This document shows, piece after piece, positions 9,027 to 17,485 of a stretch of 64,000 bases of DNA. This stretch comes from an uncultured Eubacteriales bacterium. GTDB taxonomy: Bacteria; Bacillota; Clostridia; Christensenellales; Aristaeellaceae. Positions within the stretch are counted from its first letter, which is position 1. Each line of letters opens with the position of its first letter. The stretch is from contig CADBKQ010000015.1 in the NCBI GenBank assembly GCA_902795275.1, positions 59,973-123,972 on the forward strand, written 5' to 3'. Below the pieces are notes generated by a model that was not told the DNA's origin, did no database searches, and was given only the letters and a program-made list of their open reading frames with translations. The translations under genes and the position numbers were made by a program.

Positions 9027-9060
9027 ACAAAAAAGAGAACAGAGCGCAAAACTCTGTTCC
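9027..9060 (-). terminator. Rho-independent terminator of cysE-cysS
   Basis: Stem GAACAGAG (9037-9044) / CTCTGTTC (9052-9059). On the minus strand it is followed by TCTTTTTTG. It lies eight bases after the cysS stop and separates cysS from spoIVA. Confidence 0.8.
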
Positions 9061-9067
9061 CTGTGTC

Positions 9068-10465
9068 TTATGCCTTCGTGATGTTCTGCCCCTGGGGCGT
9101 ATCCTTCACCAGATAGCCCGCGGCGGCGAGGGCGTCGCGGAGCTCGTCGCTGCGCTTCCAGTTCTTTTCCTTGCGGGCCTGGGCGCGCTCGTCGGCCATC
9201 GCCTGGATCTCGGCGGGCAGGCCCTCTTCGGCGTCCTTCATGAGCAGGCCCAGCACGCCGGTCAGATCGAGCAGCGCTTTCAGTACGCCTTCCACAGCAG
9301 CTTTGGCGCTGCGCTCGTTCAGGCTCACGTTGGCGTCCTTCACGATCTCGAAGATCGCGCCCACGGCGTCGGCGGTGTTCAGGTCGTCGTCCATGGCGGC
9401 GTCGAAGCGGGCGGCGTATTCCTTCACGCGGCCCAGCAGCGCTTCCTCATCGGCGGACAGCGCGTTGTCCGGCGCGTTCTTTTTCAGGAACAGCAGGTTT
9501 TCTCTTGCGGTGTACAGCCGCTGCAGCGAGGCGTGGGCCTGGGCCACCATCTCCCGGCTGAAATTGATGGGGCTGCGGTAGTGGGCGGAGAGCATGAACA
9601 TGCGGATGTCCTCGGGGTCGTATTCCTTCAAAATGTCGCGCACCGTGAAGAAGTTGCCCAGGGACTTGCTCATCTTCTCGTTGTCGATGTTGATGAACCC
9701 GTTGTGCATCCAGTACCGGGCGAAGGGCTTGCCGGTGGCGCACTCGCTCTGGGCCACCTCGTTTTCGTGGTGGGGGAAGAGCAGATCCTTGCCGCCGCAG
9801 TGAATGTCAAAGGTTTCGCCCAGGTACTTCATGCTCATGGCGGAGCACTCGATGTGCCAGCCGGGACGGCCCATGCCCCAGGGAGAGGGCCAGGCGGGTT
9901 CATTGGGCTTCTGGGCTTTCCAGAGGGCGAAGTCGGCGGGGTTCTTCTTCACCTCGTCCACGTCGATGCGCGCGCCGGCTTCCAGGTCGTCCAGGTTCTG
10001 GCCGGACAGCTTGCCGTAGCCCATGTCCTTCTTGGTGTCGAAGTACACGTCGCCGTTGACCTCGTAGGCGTAGCCCTTGTCCTGGAGGGTTTTCACCAGA
10101 TGGATGATCTCGCCGATGTGCTCTGTGGCCCGGGGATGCACCGTGGCGGGACGGATGCCCAGGGCTTTGGCGTCCTGGTAGTATTCCTTGATAAAGCGGT
10201 CGCCCAGTTCCTTGACGGTGATGTTCTCCTTGTTGGCCCGCTTGATCATCTTGTCGTCGATGTCGGTGAAGTTCTGCACGAAGGTCACTTCATAGCCCCG
10301 GTGCTCAAAGTACCGCCGCAGCACGTCGAACGTGATGAACGGCCGGGCGTTGCCGATGTGGAAATAATCGTACACCGTCGGCCCGCAGGCGTAAATGCCG
10401 ACTTTTCCTTCATGCAGCGGGATAAATTCTTCCTTCTTCCGGGTGGCGCTGTTGTAAATCTGCAT
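9068..10465 (-). CDS. cysS: Cysteine--tRNA ligase
   Basis: 465 residues, the normal size. It charges tRNA-Cys in the cytoplasm. Class I synthetase signatures are present: YACGPTVYDYFHIGNARP (zinc Cys and HIGN), NFTDIDDKMI, GWHIECSAMSMKYLG (second zinc Cys), DIHCGGKDLLFPHHENEVAQSEC, and KMSKSLGNFF. It lies 14 bases after cysE, forming a cysE-cysS operon: one gene makes the cysteine precursor and the other uses cysteine. Both would be controlled by the structured leader upstream of cysE. Confidence 0.98.
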   Translation of the reverse strand: MQIYNSATRKKEEFIPLHEGKVGIYACGPTVYDYFHIGNARPFITFDVLRRYFEHRGYEVTFVQNFTDIDDKMIKRANKENITVKELGDRFIKEYYQDAKALGIRPATVHPRATEHIGEIIHLVKTLQDKGYAYEVNGDVYFDTKKDMGYGKLSGQNLDDLEAGARIDVDEVKKNPADFALWKAQKPNEPAWPSPWGMGRPGWHIECSAMSMKYLGETFDIHCGGKDLLFPHHENEVAQSECATGKPFARYWMHNGFINIDNEKMSKSLGNFFTVRDILKEYDPEDIRMFMLSAHYRSPINFSREMVAQAHASLQRLYTARENLLFLKKNAPDNALSADEEALLGRVKEYAARFDAAMDDDLNTADAVGAIFEIVKDANVSLNERSAKAAVEGVLKALLDLTGVLGLLMKDAEEGLPAEIQAMADERAQARKEKNWKRSDELRDALAAAGYLVKDTPQGQNITKA

Positions 10466-10479
10466 TGTCTTTCCTCCAT

Positions 10480-11169
10480 TTATTTTGTATTCTTGTTTTC
10501 GCGTCCCGGGCAGTCCTGCAAGGTACAGTGCTCGCAGTCATGCTGCCCTTCGGTTTCCAGTTCCAGCTGTTCCAGCTTGCCTTCGATGGCGCGGACTTTG
10601 TCCAGCATGGGGTCGGGCAGGTCGCCGTGGTTGAGGTCGATTTCGTTCCTGGTGGCGGGGCCGCGGACGATGCGCCCGGGGTTGCCCACCACGGTACAGT
10701 GGGGCGGCACGTCTTTGAGCACGATGGCCCCCGCGCCGATCTTCACATAATCCCCGATGGTGATGGGGCCCAAGACCTTCGCGCCCGCGCCCACGGTGAC
10801 GCCCTTGCCGATGGTGGGATGGCGCTTGCCGGTGTCCTTGCCGGTGCCGCCCAGGGTCGCGCCCTGGTAGATGGTCACGTCGTCCCCCACCTCGGCGGTC
10901 TCGCCGATCACCACGCCGGTGCCGTGGTCGATGAACACGCCGCTGCCGATGGTGGCGCCGGGGTGGATGTCGATGCCGGTGCGCCTGTAGGAATGAAAGT
11001 TGATGAGCCGGGCCAGGAAAAAGTGGCCCTTCAAATAGGCGCGGTGCGCCCGGCGGTGGCTGCGCAGGGCCTTGAACCCCGGATAACAGAAGAATACCTC
11101 CGCCTTGGAGTGTACCGCCGGGTCGCGCTTTATCACAGCGTCTATATCACGTTTCAGGGTTTCAAACAT
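10480..11169 (-). CDS. cysE: Serine O-acetyltransferase
   Basis: 229 residues. It acetylates L-serine with acetyl-CoA, the committed step of cysteine synthesis. N-terminal helices are followed by the left-handed beta-helix: GIDIHPGATIGSGVFIDHGTGVVIGETAEVGDDVTIYQGATLGGTG, with the catalytic His/Asp region in FIDHGTG, and HPTIGKGVTVGAGAKVLGPITIGDYVKIGAGAIVLKDVP. The length and short N-terminus match the Gram-positive EpsC/CysE form. The C-terminus carries an extra Cys-rich tail (HDCEHCTLQDCPG) that could bind a metal or be redox-sensitive; that is speculation. It is the first gene of the operon with cysS. Confidence 0.95.
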   Translation of the reverse strand: MFETLKRDIDAVIKRDPAVHSKAEVFFCYPGFKALRSHRRAHRAYLKGHFFLARLINFHSYRRTGIDIHPGATIGSGVFIDHGTGVVIGETAEVGDDVTIYQGATLGGTGKDTGKRHPTIGKGVTVGAGAKVLGPITIGDYVKIGAGAIVLKDVPPHCTVVGNPGRIVRGPATRNEIDLNHGDLPDPMLDKVRAIEGKLEQLELETEGQHDCEHCTLQDCPGRENKNTK

Positions 11170-11198
11170 GGTTTCCCCTCTTTCAGAGATGAATAGCG

Positions 11199-11330
11199 AA
11201 GGAGGAAGCAGGAGGTAGGAAGCAGGAGGTTTATATACCTCTGAAAAGTGTGGTATTTCCTGAATCCAGACGAAAATGCCACAAGCACTTTAAACCTCCT
11301 ACCTCCTGCTTCCAACCTCCTACCTCAAAC
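11199..11330. repeat. GGAGGTAGGAAGC-type inverted word repeat between leader and cysE
   Basis: The left arm (about 11202-11231) repeats GGAGGAAGCAGGAGGTAGG. The right arm (about 11292-11326) is its near-complement, CCTCCTACCTCCTGCTTCC repeated. A ~60-bp core lies between. In the cysE message both arms would form a long hairpin a few tens of bases before the start codon. One arm contains several AGGAGG tracts that look like surplus Shine-Dalgarno sites. The layout is the same as the heptad elements, with a different word. Confidence 0.75.
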
Positions 11331-11334
11331 AAAA

Positions 11335-11556
11335 GCGGCGCTCCGTTCCACAAGAGAACGGCACGCCGCAATAATCCACTCTTTTGATCATGGCTTCGCC
11401 TTAACGCGGCGCACACGGCAGGGCATACTTTCCAAATTGGTTTCCGCCCTGCGGCTCCCGGGGGCACTGCTCGCGCCGGACGCGGGCGCGCTTCCAGCCG
11501 ATGGCGCGCCTTCTCTTTCCGTCCTCCCGCGCGAACGTTTTTCCCGTTCTTCGCTC
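11335..11556 (-). promoter_or_regulatory. Structured leader of cysE-cysS, T-box-like
   Basis: Transcription from the promoter at 11563-11591 gives a long GC-rich leader. It ends in a strong terminator hairpin: GCGGCG...CCGTTC pairing with GAACGG...CGCCGC between 11335 and 11369, followed on the minus strand by TTTTGTTTG. Just before that stem is AGAGTGGATTATTGCGG, a degenerate match to the T-box motif (AGGGTGGNACCGCG). Possible UGC specifier triplets occur upstream. A tRNA-Cys T-box is the expected control for cysE-cysS in Firmicutes. The motif is divergent, so the class is tentative; the terminator itself is clear. Confidence 0.5.
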
Positions 11557-11562
11557 TCTGCT

Positions 11563-11591
11563 ATTATATGCGCGCGGAAAGGAAAAGTCAA
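11563..11591 (-). promoter_or_regulatory. Sigma-A type promoter of cysE-cysS
   Basis: On the minus strand, TTGACT (11586-11591) and TATAAT (11563-11568) are separated by 17 bases. They lie upstream of the leader hairpins. Confidence 0.8.
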
Positions 11592-11754
11592 TCCCTAAGA
11601 ATCAGAGGAACATAACCGAAAGCAGGTTCGCCTGCATCAAGGAAGGCCTGGGCTTCCGCCGGTTTCTTCTCCGCGGCAGGGAAACGGTCAAAGCCGAATG
11701 GCTCCTGTTCTGCCCGGCGTTTTGAGACAGGCCCCGTTTTGCTTGGCAAACGCA

Positions 11755-14187
11755 TCATCGGATGTCGTACACGCTGCGCACGGACAGGTTTTTCACTTCA
11801 CCCCGCAGCGCTTTCACGCGCTTTTCCCCGGCGTTCATATCAAAGAAGTTGTCGCTGAGCAGGGTATCCGCGCCGCACCGGATCTCCACGGCGCGGGCAT
11901 AGGCGTCGGCGGTGACGACGATTTCATCGCCCTCCTGCCGCACCTGCAAATGCGGGTCAGCGAAGCGGAAATGCTTCGGCGGGCAGAACAGCGCCGTGCC
12001 GCCGCCGATCTCTTTCCCGGCTTCGTCCGTAAGTTCATAGGAGAAGTAGCAGCCGTAGGTGTCCTGGTCGCTGAAATCCATTTCCTCCAGCCACAGGGCG
12101 GACAGGGCGGGAACGTCCACGGGAAAGCTGCCGCTTTGGATCACGGAGGCGTCGGGCCTGCGCAGCGCCCAGGAAACCGTGCCCTGGAAGGGCTGCCGGG
12201 TCTCGTTGCTCACGTTCAGCTGGGCGGACTTCCTGAGGTCAAAGGGTTCGGCGTTCACGTTGGTGTCCTGGCTCAGAATCCCTTCCTCCCGGCAGGAAAC
12301 CAGCACCGGGGCAAAGAACCGCTTTTCGTAATAGTGCAGCGCCTTCCAGCGCCCGAAATAATCGATGCTGGCCCAGCTGACCACCGGCCAGCAGTCGTTC
12401 AGCTGCCACACAATGGCGCCCATGCACCGGCCCCGGTTCCGCCGCCAGTGCTCCACGCCGTACTGGATGGCCTGGGCCTGCAGGAGCTGGGAGGCATAGA
12501 CAAAGGTGTCGAAGGAAGAAGGATATAGGTAAGTCTCGCTCAGGTAGGCGGCGATCGCGCCGTTGGCGGAGGCGTTGCGCTGGTGCTTTTCCATCACGTA
12601 GGAATAGGCGTTTCGATCCTCCGGCAGGGTGAAGCTCTCGATGGTTTCCATGCAGGGGAAGGACTGGAAGCCGAACTCCGAAGCGTAGCGGAAGAAGAAT
12701 TTCCGGTATTCGGTGAAGGGCTTGCGGCCGTGCCACACGTCCCAGTAGTGCACGTCGCCCCGGTTCTCGGCGTTGGGGTCGTCGAAGCTGCCGCCGCTGG
12801 ACGGGCTGGCGGGCCAGTAGAAGGTGGCGGGGTCTTCCTGTTTCAGCACCTGGGGCAGGATGTATTCATACATCTTGATGTAATCCGCCGCCTGGCGCTT
12901 GTTCGCCACCCACACCCCGCGGGAAACGAACATTTCCATTTCATTGTTGCCGCACCACAGGGCCAGGGAGGCGTGGTGGCGGAGACGGCGGATGTTGTCC
13001 GCAAATTCCGCCCGGATATTCTGTTCAAATGCTTCGGTCAGGTTGTAGACGGCGCAGGCGAACATGAAGTCCTGCCACACCAGCAGGCCCAGCTCGTCGC
13101 AGATGTCGTAAAAGAAATCGTCGGGATAATAGCCGCCGCCCCAGACCCGGATGGTGTTCATGTTGGCGGCGCGGGCGTCGGTGAGCAGCCTGCGGGTGCG
13201 TTCCGGCGTGACTCGGGGCAGCAGGTTGTCTTCGGGAATGTAGTCCGCGCCCATGGCGAAAATGTCCACGCCGTTGACCCGGTGGCAGAAGGATTCGCCC
13301 CATTCGTCCTTTTCCCGGCGCACGGTCAGGGTGCGCAGGCCGATGCGGCGTTTCCAGGCGTCCAGGGTTTCGCCGCCGGATGCCAGCGCCACTTCCACGG
13401 TATACAGCGGCTGATCTCCGTATCCCGCGGGCCACCAGAGCAGGGGATGGTCGATCACAATTTCGCAGTTTTCGCCTGTGCCTGTGAACACCTGCCCATC
13501 CGGAGCAGTGATCGTGACGGAAACCTCCACCGCCTGACCGTTCAGGCACGTCACGTTCGTTTTGACCCGGCAGGTGACTTTTCCATCCGCATGCTCCTGG
13601 GTCACATACACGTCCCGGATGCGGGCGGCGCTGACGCCCAACAAAATCATGTCCCGCCAGATGCCCGCGTCGGGCAGGCGGGGGCCCCAGTCCCAGCCGA
13701 ACATGCAGTGGGCTTTGCGCAGGGCGGGGAAGCCCGCCATGGCGTCGGAGGAGCCGTCCGCCGGGTTCTCCGCGTAGGCTTTCTTAATGAACTTCGTCGG
13801 GGAGCGCAGCAGCACTTCGATGGTGTTTTCGCCGGGGCGCAGGGCGGCTTTCACGTCGAATTCCCAAATGCGGTGCATGTTGTCCGCCTGGCCCACGGAC
13901 TGGCCGTTGACGCTGATTTCCGCCAGCGTGTCCAAGCCCTCCGCCCGCAGCAGCACGGCGTCGGATTGCAGCAGTTCCGCGGGTACCTCAAAGGCGCGGG
14001 TGTAGCTGAAATCGTTGTCCATCAGCTTCAGCGCCCGCATTTCGTTGTCCCGGTAAAAAGGGTCGGGCATAGCCCCGGCGGCCAGCAGGTCATTGTACAC
14101 CGAGCCCGGCACATTCGCTTCCACGGCGCAGCCGTCCGGCCCCAGCACCCGCAAAGTCCAACGGCCGTTCAGCGAGATTTTTTTCAT
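11755..14187 (-). CDS. Beta-mannosidase, glycoside hydrolase family 2
   Basis: 810 residues, typical for GH2 beta-mannosidases. It removes terminal beta-mannose units from oligosaccharides. Layout: N-terminal sugar-binding domain (residues ~1-170), Ig-like domain, TIM barrel with NTIRVWGGGYYPDDFFYDICDELGLLVWQDFMFACA, acid/base Glu in LWCGNNEMEMF (about residue 415), nucleophile Glu in SEFGFQSFP (about 504), then C-terminal beta domains. The WGGG/WCGNNE/SEFGFQ combination points to mannosidase rather than beta-galactosidase. There is no signal peptide, so it is cytoplasmic and would act on imported oligosaccharides. The start at 14187 has GGAGGAAG upstream. It lies 74 bases after pncB and may be co-transcribed, with no obvious functional link. 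Confidence 0.92.
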   Translation of the reverse strand: MKKISLNGRWTLRVLGPDGCAVEANVPGSVYNDLLAAGAMPDPFYRDNEMRALKLMDNDFSYTRAFEVPAELLQSDAVLLRAEGLDTLAEISVNGQSVGQADNMHRIWEFDVKAALRPGENTIEVLLRSPTKFIKKAYAENPADGSSDAMAGFPALRKAHCMFGWDWGPRLPDAGIWRDMILLGVSAARIRDVYVTQEHADGKVTCRVKTNVTCLNGQAVEVSVTITAPDGQVFTGTGENCEIVIDHPLLWWPAGYGDQPLYTVEVALASGGETLDAWKRRIGLRTLTVRREKDEWGESFCHRVNGVDIFAMGADYIPEDNLLPRVTPERTRRLLTDARAANMNTIRVWGGGYYPDDFFYDICDELGLLVWQDFMFACAVYNLTEAFEQNIRAEFADNIRRLRHHASLALWCGNNEMEMFVSRGVWVANKRQAADYIKMYEYILPQVLKQEDPATFYWPASPSSGGSFDDPNAENRGDVHYWDVWHGRKPFTEYRKFFFRYASEFGFQSFPCMETIESFTLPEDRNAYSYVMEKHQRNASANGAIAAYLSETYLYPSSFDTFVYASQLLQAQAIQYGVEHWRRNRGRCMGAIVWQLNDCWPVVSWASIDYFGRWKALHYYEKRFFAPVLVSCREEGILSQDTNVNAEPFDLRKSAQLNVSNETRQPFQGTVSWALRRPDASVIQSGSFPVDVPALSALWLEEMDFSDQDTYGCYFSYELTDEAGKEIGGGTALFCPPKHFRFADPHLQVRQEGDEIVVTADAYARAVEIRCGADTLLSDNFFDMNAGEKRVKALRGEVKNLSVRSVYDIR

Positions 14188-14261
14188 GCGTTCTTCCTCC
14201 GCCCTTCCTGCGTGATTGATAAAAACCAAGTCCCGGAACCTGCCGCATCCCGAACCGCGGT

Positions 14262-15464
14262 TTACCGGGTTTCCTTTTCCCGGTTCAGGCGGAACGCCAC
14301 GGAGCGCTTCAGGTATTCCAGATATTCCGCGTCCCGGCACATGGCCTTGCCGGGGGTGTCGCTGAGCTTCGCCACGGCCCGGCCGTTGACGGTCTGCAAT
14401 TTGATCACGATGTTCAGCGCTTCTTCGCTGGTGTCGTTGGAGCAGAAGGTGCCGATGCCGAAGGACACCTTCGCCCGATCCTTGAAGTGGTCGTACAGCG
14501 CCTGGGCGCGGTCAAAGTCCAGGCTGTCGCTGAACAGCAGCAGCTTGGTGCGGGGATCGACGCCGTACTTTTCATAATGCCGGATGATCTTTTCGCCCCA
14601 CTCGTAGGGGTCGCCGCTGTCGTGGCGCACGCCGTTGAAGTTGTTCACCATGGCGCGGTTGAAGTCCATGAGGAACAGGTCGGTGGTGATGGTGTCGGTC
14701 AGCGCGGTGCCGTTGTCGCCGCGGTACTCGTCGTACCAGTCCTCGAGCGCGTAGTGGTTGGTGTAGGCCAGGGGGATGGAGTCGATGCCCTGGTACATCT
14801 GCACGAACTCATGGGCGTAGGTGCCGATGGGCTTGAGGCCATATTTCATCGCCAGGTACACGTTGGAGGTGCCGGTCATGTTCTTGGTTTCGGCGCTCAG
14901 GCGGCGCACCGCCACGTCCTCCCATTCCCTGCTGAGGCGGCGGCGGCAGCCGAATTCCGCAAAGGTGAAGGTGTATTTGCCGTCCTGGAAGTCCTGAATC
15001 TTCCGGTCGAGGCGCTCTTTCGCGGAGGCCAGCAGCGTGTCATAGTCGTATCTCATACGGAAATACACTTCGTTCACGATTTCCAGCAGGTAGATTTCAA
15101 ACTGCATGGCGGAAAACAGCGGCCCCCGAACCACGATGCACAGCTCGCCTTCGTCGCTGAGCCTCGTTTCCACATAGTCCCGGATGGGATGCCACAGCCG
15201 CAGGAACTCCACGTAGTCGTTCTTGATGAAGCGGATGGAGCGCAGGTAGTCCAGCTCGTCCTTGCGGAAGGTGAGGCTGCACAGGTGGTCGATCTGGGCG
15301 TTGATTTCGTCAAACATTTCTTTGGTGAACACCACGCCCGCGTTGCGGCAGCGGAAATAGTATTCCCCGCTCAGGTCGGTGTGCTTGTGGAAGATCACCT
15401 GATCCATGTTGAACTTGTACAGGTCGGTGTCCAGCAGGGAAATCACGATGGGGTCCAGCTTCAT
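14262..15464 (-). CDS. pncB: Nicotinate phosphoribosyltransferase
   Basis: 400 residues, the size of the E. coli-type enzyme. It converts nicotinate and PRPP to nicotinate mononucleotide. Diagnostic segments: LLDTDLYKFNMDQVIFH, EFGCRRRLSREWEDVAVRRL, TSNVYLAMKYGLKPIGTYAHEFVQMYQ (this region carries the phosphorylated His in characterised homologues), GVRHDSGDPYEWGEKIIRHY and LLLFSDSLDFDRA. Its start overlaps the end of nadD by four bases. It is the last of four NAD salvage genes. Confidence 0.96.
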   Translation of the reverse strand: MKLDPIVISLLDTDLYKFNMDQVIFHKHTDLSGEYYFRCRNAGVVFTKEMFDEINAQIDHLCSLTFRKDELDYLRSIRFIKNDYVEFLRLWHPIRDYVETRLSDEGELCIVVRGPLFSAMQFEIYLLEIVNEVYFRMRYDYDTLLASAKERLDRKIQDFQDGKYTFTFAEFGCRRRLSREWEDVAVRRLSAETKNMTGTSNVYLAMKYGLKPIGTYAHEFVQMYQGIDSIPLAYTNHYALEDWYDEYRGDNGTALTDTITTDLFLMDFNRAMVNNFNGVRHDSGDPYEWGEKIIRHYEKYGVDPRTKLLLFSDSLDFDRAQALYDHFKDRAKVSFGIGTFCSNDTSEEALNIVIKLQTVNGRAVAKLSDTPGKAMCRDAEYLEYLKRSVAFRLNREKETR

Positions 15465-16093
15465 GGTTGTTCCTCCTCATTTTGCAGCAGCGGCAGTATT
15501 TCTCCCGGCACCATGGCGGCGATTTCGGTTTGCAGCCGTTTCATTTCCGCCACGCGGCGGCGGACGGCGGTGGACGAAACGCCCTTGGTCGCTTCGGGCG
15601 TATCCAGCACGGTGATGTACGGCGCGAGGGAGCGCAGGTAATCGTCCTCCTGAATCATGCGCCGGCATTCGTCCCCGCCCCGGCTCATGCACACGATGCC
15701 GAATTCCTTCGTTATTTTTTCAACATACTGCCAGCCGTGCTCCAGCTCCGGCAGCTTGTCCGAGCCCAGCAGCAGCGCGGCCTGGATGCCCTCCGCGCGC
15801 AGGTGGCACAGGGTTTCGTAGGTTCTGGGCTGGCGGGGCTGCGCCATTTCCCAGCCCGTCACCGCCATCCAGGGGCGGGTTTGGGCGGCGGTTTGCAGCA
15901 TGCGAAGCCGCTGCCCGTCGCTGTAAGCGAAGTCCTTGCCCTGCTCGTCGCGGATGTAGACCGACTTGGAGGGAACGAGAATCACCTGTTCCCGCCCGGT
16001 CTGCCGCAGGGCGAATTCCGCCAAATTCAGGTGGGCGACGGTGGGCGGGTTGAACGCCCCGAAAAAGGCCAGTGCTTTCATCGCGTCATTCAT
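15461..16093 (-). CDS. nadD: Nicotinate-nucleotide adenylyltransferase
   Basis: 210 residues, nucleotidyltransferase fold. It adenylates nicotinate mononucleotide to deamido-NAD. Seen: ALAFFGAFNPPTVAHLNLAEFAL (the (H/T)xxH nucleotide-binding motif with Thr in first place), ALLLGSDKLPELEHGW, and KGVSSTAVRRRVAE (the SSTxxR motif near the C-terminus). The start overlaps the nadE stop by eight bases; an inner Met (MKALAFFG, 16081) is an alternative. Its position between nadE and pncB settles the role better than sequence alone, since related adenylyltransferases share these motifs. Confidence 0.9.
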   Translation of the reverse strand: MNDAMKALAFFGAFNPPTVAHLNLAEFALRQTGREQVILVPSKSVYIRDEQGKDFAYSDGQRLRMLQTAAQTRPWMAVTGWEMAQPRQPRTYETLCHLRAEGIQAALLLGSDKLPELEHGWQYVEKITKEFGIVCMSRGGDECRRMIQEDDYLRSLAPYITVLDTPEATKGVSSTAVRRRVAEMKRLQTEIAAMVPGEILPLLQNEEEQP

Positions 16094-16868
16094 CCTCTTT
16101 CAGCGGGTTCAGCACCACGGGCATGCGGCGCTTGTGCATGTTGGCCCGTTCCTTGCGCCGGATTTTCTCGTCGGTTTCCGCGTCGCCGCAGGTGCCGAGG
16201 CGGACATATTTGTGAATATCCTGATAGGAAATGCCGAGGCGTTCCTCGTCGCTTTTGCCGGAAAGCCCGTCCGTGGGCGTTTTCACCACCAGCTCCCGGG
16301 GCAGTTCGTCGATGGTGAGGCCGATCTCCACCACCTCCACGCTGGTCAGCGCGCCCAGCACGGAAAAGTCGCAGGAGGTGTCGCCGTCCTTGGTGCAGTA
16401 GCCCACGGTCAATTCGCTCAGGTTGCCGGTGCCCGCCAGGCGCGCGCCCAGGGCCTGGGCGATGTAGCGCAGGGTGGTCATCCGCAGGCGCGGGCCCACG
16501 TTGATGTCGCTCTCCCGGCTGTAAGGCACGCTGAACTCGCCCTCCTTTGCGGTGGGCTCATTCTGGTCGGTCACGGCTTTCAGCGCCGCGTGAATGGCCC
16601 CGATGTTGACCGTGCGCCGCCGGATGCCCAGCGCTTCGCACACCTTCCGGCTGTCGGAAATGTCCTTCTGCTCCCCGTCGGGCAGCATGACGCCATAGAC
16701 GTTTTCTTTTCCCAGCGCCCGGGCGCACAGCGCGGCGGTCACGGTGGAGTCCTTGCCCCCCGATATGCCGATCACGACCTTGGAAAAGCCCTGCTGCTCC
16801 GCTAATTTTCTGATTTCTTCCACCATCCGGTCCCGCGCTTTCGCGGCGTCAAAACGATATTCAGCCAT
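16086..16868 (-). CDS. nadE: NAD+ synthase (ammonia-dependent)
   Basis: 260 residues, without the N-terminal glutaminase domain of larger NadE proteins, so it should use ammonia. It converts deamido-NAD to NAD with ATP. Seen: VVIGISGGKDSTVTAALCARALG (PP-loop SGGKDS), LAGTGNLSELTVGYCTKDGDTSCDFSVLG, and KTPTDGLSGKSDEERLGISYQDIHKYV. It lies 12 bases after pncA and overlaps nadD. Confidence 0.97.
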   Translation of the reverse strand: MAEYRFDAAKARDRMVEEIRKLAEQQGFSKVVIGISGGKDSTVTAALCARALGKENVYGVMLPDGEQKDISDSRKVCEALGIRRRTVNIGAIHAALKAVTDQNEPTAKEGEFSVPYSRESDINVGPRLRMTTLRYIAQALGARLAGTGNLSELTVGYCTKDGDTSCDFSVLGALTSVEVVEIGLTIDELPRELVVKTPTDGLSGKSDEERLGISYQDIHKYVRLGTCGDAETDEKIRRKERANMHKRRMPVVLNPLKEDE

Positions 16869-16880
16869 GTTTTCTCCTCC

Positions 16881-17423
16881 TCAAATTACGGTGATCTGGC
16901 AGCTTCTCATGGTTTCCAGCGCGGCTTCGTGCTTTTCGGGAGTGACGCCGGCGCAGCAGGCCGCGCGCACGGCGAAGTCCGTTTCCGGGAAGGCCGCTTT
17001 CAGCAGCAGCGCGTTGGAGACCACGCAGATGTCGGTACACAGGCCCAGCAGTTCGATCACGGCGGGTTCGTCCCCGTTGCACTTTTCCCGGATGATCTCC
17101 GGCAGGCGGATGCTGCCGAAGGTGGGCTTCTCCACCAGGATGGCGTCATCCCCCAGCGCGTCCATGATTTCAGGCCGGATGCGCCAGCCCGCCGTACCCC
17201 GGATGCAGTGCGGCACGGGCAGATGCTTTCCCTCCCGCGTTTCCAGGTAGTTTTCTTCGTGGGTGTCCAGCGTGGCGATGACCGCATAGCCCGCTTCCCT
17301 GCATTCCCGAATGCGGGCGCTCGCCGCGGGCACCATAGCCTGGGCTTCCTTCGTACCCAGAGCGCCGTCGATGAAATCCTTCTGCATATCCACCACGATC
17401 AAGAATTTTTGCTCTCCCATCAT
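16881..17423 (-). CDS. pncA: Nicotinamidase (isochorismatase-family hydrolase)
   Basis: 180 residues. It hydrolyses nicotinamide to nicotinate and ammonia. The catalytic triad is visible: Asp in IVVDMQKDFIDG, Lys in LVEKPTFGS, Cys in LGLCTDICVVSNALLLK. The metal-binding His pair may lie in ATLDTHEENY and LPVPHCIRGT. It is the first gene of a pncA-nadE-nadD-pncB operon covering the whole salvage route from nicotinamide to NAD. The Shine-Dalgarno AGGGAGGA is formed at the edge of the heptad array directly upstream, so the array touches its translation signal. Confidence 0.93.
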   Translation of the reverse strand: MMGEQKFLIVVDMQKDFIDGALGTKEAQAMVPAASARIRECREAGYAVIATLDTHEENYLETREGKHLPVPHCIRGTAGWRIRPEIMDALGDDAILVEKPTFGSIRLPEIIREKCNGDEPAVIELLGLCTDICVVSNALLLKAAFPETDFAVRAACCAGVTPEKHEAALETMRSCQITVI

Positions 17424-17426
17424 CCA

Positions 17427-17485
17427 TTCCTCCCTAATCCCTATTCCCTAATCCCTAATCCCTATTCCCTAATCCCTTTACTCCC
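17427..17485. repeat. Heptad array between polC and pncA
   Basis: Units of TAATCCC/TATTCCC on the plus strand, i.e. GGGATTA/GGGAATA in the direction of the genes. It fills the whole gap between the polC stop and the pncA RBS. Only one arm is present, with no inverted partner nearby. Confidence 0.85.
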
